Of a stretch of 48,337 nt of DNA, positions 43,465 to 48,337 are shown in pieces (the first letter of the stretch is position 1; the number at the start of each line of letters is the position of its first letter). The stretch covers positions 18,893 through 67,229 of the forward strand of contig PKYG01000091.1 in assembly GCA_003132585.1 (NCBI GenBank). The letters are read 5' to 3'. Source of the stretch: Actinomycetota bacterium (lineage in GTDB: Bacteria; Actinomycetota; Thermoleophilia; UBA2241). Made by a program: the position numbers and the translations under genes. The notes beneath the pieces were generated by a model that was given only the letters and a program-made list of their open reading frames with translations, was not told the DNA's origin and searched no databases.

Positions 43465-44910
43465 CTAGAGGTTGGTCTCGCTCGCTGCCGGCTGCCCGCC
43501 GGCGCCCAGCGCCTTGCGGGCAGCCTCGGCGATCTCGCGCTCGTGCTCGCGGCTGGTGGCGAACACGCGATAGAGATGCGCCTTGGCGGGCACGAACTCG
43601 AGGATCCCCGAGAGCAACTGCTCCTCGATCGCATCGGTCGAGGGGTCGTACACGGGGATGCGCTTGGGCCCGCGCATCGGGTTGAGCGGGCGCGGGTCCT
43701 GCGAGGCGATGTCGACCTTGAACTCGATCGCGCGCAGGCGCGAGGGCAGGTTGGCGACGATCGCCGCGCGGAAGTCGTCGGCGGTGAGGTCGCGGCTCGC
43801 CGGCGCCGGCTGCTGGCGCTCCACCGACTGCTCGTAGACCATGTGGTACTTCACGTCGCGGTGGATGATCGCCTGCCACTCTTGGCCGAGCCGGCGGCGC
43901 TGGCTGCCGGCCGGCTCTTCGAGCCAGCTCTCGACGGTGTTGAAGAGCGACCACTCGGTGAGCTTGCGGTAAGCCTCGAGGTCGTCGAGCGGGCTCTCCG
44001 GCAGGATCAGCTGCAGAGTCTCGCGGAAGATCTCATGCAGGTGCATGTCGATCGCGTGTCCGATGCGATGGAAGTAGACGTTCTCGTACATGTAGAAGCG
44101 CGCGTTGAGGAACGCCCGCAGGGCGCCCAACGCGCGCTTGTGGAACGTCAGCCCCTCGGCCGTGCAGAACGTGTAGTAGAGCAGGCGGTCGACGTCGACG
44201 GCGTTGAGCGACACGCCGCACATGTAGGCGTCGCGGCGCACGTAGTCCATGTTGTCGACCGTGACCGCGCCGGCGAGCGTGCGCTGCAAGAGACCGACCC
44301 AGCGGGGCAGCTCGGCGGCGCCGGCGCCGCCCTTCCCTGCCCCGCCCGTACCCCCGACCTGCTCCGTGTCGCCGTCGGCGCGGATGAGCGCCGCCACGTG
44401 TGCCGGATCGACCCTTTCGCCGGGCGCGAAGGCGCCGCTCGGGCTACGTTCGAGCGCCGCGATCGCCCGCCCCAGCGAATGGACGATGAGGTGTTGCGAA
44501 ATGATCTCGTGGTTGAGCGAGAAACAGGGTTGCAGGTATTCTTCGTCAAAGAAATGACTGAAGGGGCCATGACCGAGGTCATGCAGTAGCCCCGCCAGCC
44601 GCAGGGTCTCTTCCACCAGCGGCAACGAAGGCGTGTCGGCTTCTACCGCTGAGAGAGTGGGATAGACCTGCTTCGCTAACTCTCCCGCCAAGTGCATGAC
44701 ACCCAGGCTGTGGGCGAACCGGCTGTGCTCCGCCGTGGGGAACACCCACCACGAGCTTTGCAGCTGGTGGATGCGCTTGAGGCGCTGCACCCACGCGTCG
44801 TCGATGACGTCGGCCTCGGCGACCTCGCCGTCGCGGCCCGCCATCGTAATGCGCAGGTAGCCGTACAGGGGGTCGGCGATCAGGTGGATGTCGTCGTAGG
44901 GAAGGGCCAT
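43465..44910 (-). CDS. HD-domain phosphohydrolase (SAMHD1/dGTPase-like)
   Basis: DPLYGYLRI, WVFPTAEHSRFAHSLGVMHLAG, LAGLLHDLGHGPFSHFFDE. Confidence 0.92.
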   Translation of the reverse strand: MALPYDDIHLIADPLYGYLRITMAGRDGEVAEADVIDDAWVQRLKRIHQLQSSWWVFPTAEHSRFAHSLGVMHLAGELAKQVYPTLSAVEADTPSLPLVEETLRLAGLLHDLGHGPFSHFFDEEYLQPCFSLNHEIISQHLIVHSLGRAIAALERSPSGAFAPGERVDPAHVAALIRADGDTEQVGGTGGAGKGGAGAAELPRWVGLLQRTLAGAVTVDNMDYVRRDAYMCGVSLNAVDVDRLLYYTFCTAEGLTFHKRALGALRAFLNARFYMYENVYFHRIGHAIDMHLHEIFRETLQLILPESPLDDLEAYRKLTEWSLFNTVESWLEEPAGSQRRRLGQEWQAIIHRDVKYHMVYEQSVERQQPAPASRDLTADDFRAAIVANLPSRLRAIEFKVDIASQDPRPLNPMRGPKRIPVYDPSTDAIEEQLLSGILEFVPAKAHLYRVFATSREHEREIAEAARKALGAGGQPAASETNL

Positions 44911-45059
44911 GAGAGCAACCATAACGAGCCGCGCGCCGGGCGGCAAGGAGCTCCGCTGGAACGTCCGTAGCCAGTTCCTTGTCGCCTACCTCTGCGCGGC
45001 GGTCGCCTCGCTCAACTGACGCGTTCGGCGGCCGCCGCGCAGGTCCGTCCCGCTCTCAC

Positions 45060-46115
45060 TCAGGCGCGTGGGTCCCGATCCGACGCTTCTTCGAGCATCC
45101 GTCGGTAGGCGTCCTCATGGGCGACGACGAAGCGGTCGATACCGAAGCGCTCCTCGACCGCCTTGCGGCACTCCTGCGGGTCGATCTCATCGATGTGTCG
45201 CGCGGCATCGACCATCTCGTCGATCGTGTCGACGATGAAGCCCGTGCGCCCGTGCTCGATCACCTCGGGCACCGAGCCGCGGCGGAAGGCGATCACGGGT
45301 GTGCCGGCAGCGAGCGACTCGATCATCACCAGGCCGAACGGCTCCGGCCACTGGATCGGGAAGAGCGTGCAGCGCGCGTGACGGTAGAGCTCGGCCTTGC
45401 CATCGTGGTCGACCTCGCCGCGGTAGTGGATCTTGTCGCTCAAGTACGGCTCGATCTGCTTGGCGAAGTAGCTCTTCTCGGCCGTCTCGTTCACCTTGCC
45501 GGCCATGATCAGGCGCACACCGAGGCGGCGCGCCACCTCGCAGGCGGTGTGCGCACCCTTGTCGGCGATCATCCGACCGATGAAGAGGAAGAAGTCGTCC
45601 TTCTCGGCCAAGAAGCGGTGTTTGGCGATGTCGATCGCGTTCGCGATCGTGCCGACGAAGTGCAGGTCAGGAAAACCATTGCGCTGGTAGTCCGAGATCG
45701 CGATGAAGCTCAAGTCGTCGCGCAAGGCGCTGAGGCTCTCCAGTGTCGACTGGTCGGCCGGGCCGTGAAGAGTCGCCACGACAGGCACGCCGAGGAGCCG
45801 CTTGAGGAGCGCTCCCATCGCCCGCGAGGCATAACCGTCGTGGTCGTGAATCACGTCGAACTCGCGCGCCCGGGTATATGCATCGAGCCCGTGGGCGATC
45901 TCGAGATGGGCCCCGTGCTCGATGCGTTCGAACGGGGCGCGCGCGAACACATACGACAGACGCGCCGCGGTGACCGAGTCGCCGCTGGCGAACAGCGTCA
46001 CGTCGTGCCCGCGCGCAACGAGACCCTCGGTGAGCAGCGACACAACGAGCTCGATGCCGCCGTAGCCACGCGGCGGCAGCGGGAACCACGGTGGCGCGAT
46101 CATGCCGATCTTCAT
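45060..46115 (-). CDS. family 4 glycosyltransferase
   Basis: MKIGMIAPPWFPLPPRGYGGIELVVSLLTEGLVARGHDVTLFASGDS...EPFGLVMIESLAAGTPVIAFRRGSVPEVIEHGRTGF. Confidence 0.94.
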   Translation of the reverse strand: MKIGMIAPPWFPLPPRGYGGIELVVSLLTEGLVARGHDVTLFASGDSVTAARLSYVFARAPFERIEHGAHLEIAHGLDAYTRAREFDVIHDHDGYASRAMGALLKRLLGVPVVATLHGPADQSTLESLSALRDDLSFIAISDYQRNGFPDLHFVGTIANAIDIAKHRFLAEKDDFFLFIGRMIADKGAHTACEVARRLGVRLIMAGKVNETAEKSYFAKQIEPYLSDKIHYRGEVDHDGKAELYRHARCTLFPIQWPEPFGLVMIESLAAGTPVIAFRRGSVPEVIEHGRTGFIVDTIDEMVDAARHIDEIDPQECRKAVEERFGIDRFVVAHEDAYRRMLEEASDRDPRA

Positions 46116-46161
46116 GGCGTTTCCTTTCGTCAGCCACAGGGATTCTATCCGCTACCGGCCA

Positions 46162-46211
46162 CCCGAACGATAGCACGGCGCCGGCGCGCCGACGCCGTGC
46201 TATCGTTCGGG
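46162..46211. promoter_or_regulatory. 19-bp perfect inverted repeat between divergent genes
   Basis: CCCGAACGATAGCACGGCG-N12-CGCCGTGCTATCGTTCGGG. Confidence 0.65.
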
Positions 46212-46212
46212 C

Positions 46213-47067
46213 GTGATCGACCTGCACGTGCATACGACCTGCTCGGACGGTACGCTGTCGCCCACGGAGGTCGTCGCGCTCGCCGCCGGGCTCGGCCTGT
46301 CGGCGGTGGCGATCACCGACCACGACACCGTCGACGGGCTCGAGGAGGCGCTCGCCGCCGGGCCCCGATACGGTATCGAGGTCGTGCCCGGCGTCGAGAT
46401 CAACCTCGAGCATGGGCAGATCACGCTCGACCTGCTCGGGTACTTCCTCCGCGGCCTGCCGGACACGGCGCTGCGCGGCTGTCTCGCCGAGCTGTGCGCG
46501 TACCGCGACGAGCGCAACGCGCGCATCCTCGAGCGGCTCGGCGAGCTCGGCGTGCCGGTGCAACCGGCCGAGCTCGCCGAGATCGCCGGCGGCGGCGCCG
46601 TGGGTCGGCCGCACATCGGCGAGGCGATGCGACGTCGAGGCTACGTGACCAGCATCAGCGACGCCTTCGCGCGCTACCTGCGGCGCGGCGCGCCCGCCTT
46701 CGTCGACCGCCGACGCCTGACGCTTGCCGAGAGTGTCCGCTTGCTGCAGCGCACCGGCGGCCTCGCCGTGATCGCTCATCCCGGCATCATCCGCACCGAC
46801 GAGGCCGGGCTGGCGGCGATCGTCCGTGAGGCCGTTGCCCTCGGCGTCGCCGGTCTCGAGTGCTGGCACCCCGATCACAGCACCGAAACGGTCGCCCGCT
46901 GCCTCGAGCTGGCGCGCGGCAACGGCCTAGTCGCCACCGGCGGCTCGGACTACCACGGCACGATCAAGCCCGATGCCCATCTGGGTCGGGGGGCCGGCGG
47001 CGCGCCGATCGCCGACGACGTGCTCGAAGCTCTAAAGAAGCGCGCCGCGCAGACCGTCGCCGGCTGA
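46213..47067 (+). CDS. PHP domain-containing phosphoesterase
   Basis: MIDLHVHTTCSDGTLSPTEVVALAAGLGLSAVAITDHDTVDGLEEAL; GTG start. Confidence 0.95.
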   Translation: MIDLHVHTTCSDGTLSPTEVVALAAGLGLSAVAITDHDTVDGLEEALAAGPRYGIEVVPGVEINLEHGQITLDLLGYFLRGLPDTALRGCLAELCAYRDERNARILERLGELGVPVQPAELAEIAGGGAVGRPHIGEAMRRRGYVTSISDAFARYLRRGAPAFVDRRRLTLAESVRLLQRTGGLAVIAHPGIIRTDEAGLAAIVREAVALGVAGLECWHPDHSTETVARCLELARGNGLVATGGSDYHGTIKPDAHLGRGAGGAPIADDVLEALKKRAAQTVAG

Positions 47068-47128
47068 CGCCGGCGCGCGCCAAACGAGCCGCGGCGCCCG
47101 GCCGCCCAGGCGGTCCCGAATCGAAGTG

Positions 47129-47866
47129 TCAGTCGGTCGAGTCGGGTCCCGTCGCCGCGGCGTCAGTGGAGTCCGGAGTGGCGCCTGCGCCGGAGTCCGG
47201 ACCCGCGTCGGCGTCGGCAGCGCGCGCCGCAAGCTTGCGCAAGCGGCGCCGCCCCGCCTGGCGCACGAACACCATCGCGGCGACCAGCGCCAGACCGGCG
47301 AGCACCCAACCCGCGACGCCGAAGACCCGGGCGATTGTCTTGACGCTGCTCGCGAACATGTACGCCAAAGTCGCCATCGTCACGACCCAGGTGATGCCGC
47401 CGAGAGCGTTGAAGACGACGAAGCGCTTCCAGTGCATCCGCGACGCGCCGGCGAACAACGCCCCCCACACGCGCAGAAAGGCTACCCAGCGGGCGGCGAA
47501 GACCGTCTTCGCCCCGTGGTCTCTGAAGTAGCCGTCGAGGATCGCGATGTGGTCCTCCCGTACATGAATGATGCGGCCATAGCGCTCGAGGAAAAGGCGC
47601 CCGCCTTTGCGCCCAACCAGGTAGCCGAGGTTGTCGCCGATGATCGCCGCGCTGGCGGCGACGACGATCACCCAGAACAGGCTGAGGTCACCTTGATGGG
47701 CTGCCACGCCGCCGGCGAGAAGGAACGTCTCGCCGGGCAGTGGCAGCCCCGCGCACTCGAGCAGGATCAGCCCAAAGATGATCGGGTAGCCATAGGTGTG
47801 GAAGGCGGCCTCGAGATGCGTGACGAGGCCGCCGACGACGATCGTGCTGACGACGAGGTGATGCAT
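47129..47866 (-). CDS. DedA family membrane protein
   Basis: YPIIFGLILLECAGLPLPGETFLLAGGVAA...GDNLGYLVGRKGG...ARWVAFLRVWGALFAGASRM. Confidence 0.93.
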   Translation of the reverse strand: MHHLVVSTIVVGGLVTHLEAAFHTYGYPIIFGLILLECAGLPLPGETFLLAGGVAAHQGDLSLFWVIVVAASAAIIGDNLGYLVGRKGGRLFLERYGRIIHVREDHIAILDGYFRDHGAKTVFAARWVAFLRVWGALFAGASRMHWKRFVVFNALGGITWVVTMATLAYMFASSVKTIARVFGVAGWVLAGLALVAAMVFVRQAGRRRLRKLAARAADADAGPDSGAGATPDSTDAAATGPDSTD

Positions 47867-47933
47867 GTCCGCATTGTCCCATGTCCGGCCGGCCGAGAGG
47901 TACACGAAGTCATGTGAAAATGATTGCATGCGT

Positions 47934-47950
47934 TGGCCCCGAGGGGGTAT
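47934..47950 (+). promoter_or_regulatory. CsoR-type operator-like dyad
   Basis: TTGGCCCCGAGGGGGTAT, G/C-tract dyad just upstream of a CsoR/FrmR-family gene. Confidence 0.45.
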
Positions 47951-47960
47951 CGTTCGTGTC

Positions 47961-48254
47961 ATGGAGGGTCATCTCGGCAGCGAAGACCTCGCACGTATGG
48001 TCAATCGCCTGCGGCGTGTCGAAGGCCAGGCCCGCGGCCTGCAGCGGATGCTCGAAGAGGGCCGTTCGTGCGAGGAGATCTTCACCCAGCTCGCCGCCAC
48101 CAAGGCCGCGCTCGACCGCGTCGGCGTGCTGCTCATGTCACTGAAGATGCGCGACTGCCTCGAGGAAGCAGGTGAAGACGGTTCGTTCAACGCGCCAGAC
48201 GCGGTCGAGCGCGCACTGGAGGCCTTCCTCAAGTACGCTCAGCGCGTCAAGTAG
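47961..48254 (+). CDS. metal-sensitive transcriptional repressor, CsoR/FrmR family
   Basis: LARMVNRLRRVEGQARGLQRMLEEGRSCEEIFTQLAATKAALDRVGVLLMSLKMRDCLEEA. Confidence 0.93.
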   Translation: MEGHLGSEDLARMVNRLRRVEGQARGLQRMLEEGRSCEEIFTQLAATKAALDRVGVLLMSLKMRDCLEEAGEDGSFNAPDAVERALEAFLKYAQRVK

Positions 48255-48266
48255 CAGCGTCCCGCC

Positions 48267-48337
48267 ATGGCTGAGAAGTTCGACCCGGCCAACGCTCCCA
48301 ATCTCGAGAACCCCGAACGCCTGCGCGAGTTGCCTCC
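48267..48337 (+). CDS. start of an ORF truncated by the window end
   Basis: MAEKFDPANAPNLENPERLRELPP, open to the end. Confidence 0.5.
   Translation, partial: MAEKFDPANAPNLENPERLRELP

Noticed and set aside
44979-46829. 616-aa + strand ORF
   Set aside because: Shadow of the glycosyltransferase gene and out-of-frame reading of the PHP gene.
1-48337. CRISPR array, rRNA genes, IS transposase or integron integrase
   Set aside because: No regularly spaced repeats, rRNA segments, DDE transposase or tyrosine-recombinase motifs were recognised in any frame.

Overview
GC-rich bacterial chromosomal window; the gene content suggests an Actinomycetota/Thermoleophilia-like host (inference). The left edge is the core pair tdh-kbl and the right part (~32-48 kb) is ordinary chromosomal genes. 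Between them, ~1.45-25.7 kb is an accessory region. The intergenic spacers carry imperfect, hairpin-forming repeats with the architecture of integron attC sites: RYYYAAC-like left box, GTTRRRY-like right box, extrahelical bases in one arm. They are mostly co-oriented and lie downstream of + strand genes. No integron integrase is visible, so I read this as an integrase-less attC cluster (CALIN) or part of a sedentary chromosomal integron. Best sites: 2431-2514, 12348-12431, 12878-12964, 19037-19096, plus three copies of one ~110-115 bp family-specific site (1451-1565, 6409-6518, 15011-15119). Cargo: DUF4386, alpha/beta hydrolase, YdhR-like, SRPBCC, VOC and DUF1801 proteins, two HAD hydrolases, exported unknowns, MazEF, VapBC, a RelB-type antitoxin with a broken toxin, and a 1200-aa helical protein of unknown function bracketed by attC-like sites. 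That protein faces a type IIG (Eco57I-like) restriction-methylase and is my best candidate for an undescribed, possibly defensive, system. A further MazEF and an AbrB-Doc module follow. The 25.8-32.4 kb region holds three TolB-like PD40 paralogs, three copies of a promoter/5'-leader element (two extended into a terminator-containing structured leader, a candidate cis-regulatory RNA), and a decayed 3' half of a tRNA-Ala facing an intact tRNA-Ala(UGC). No database search or folding was run; family calls come from recognised motifs.
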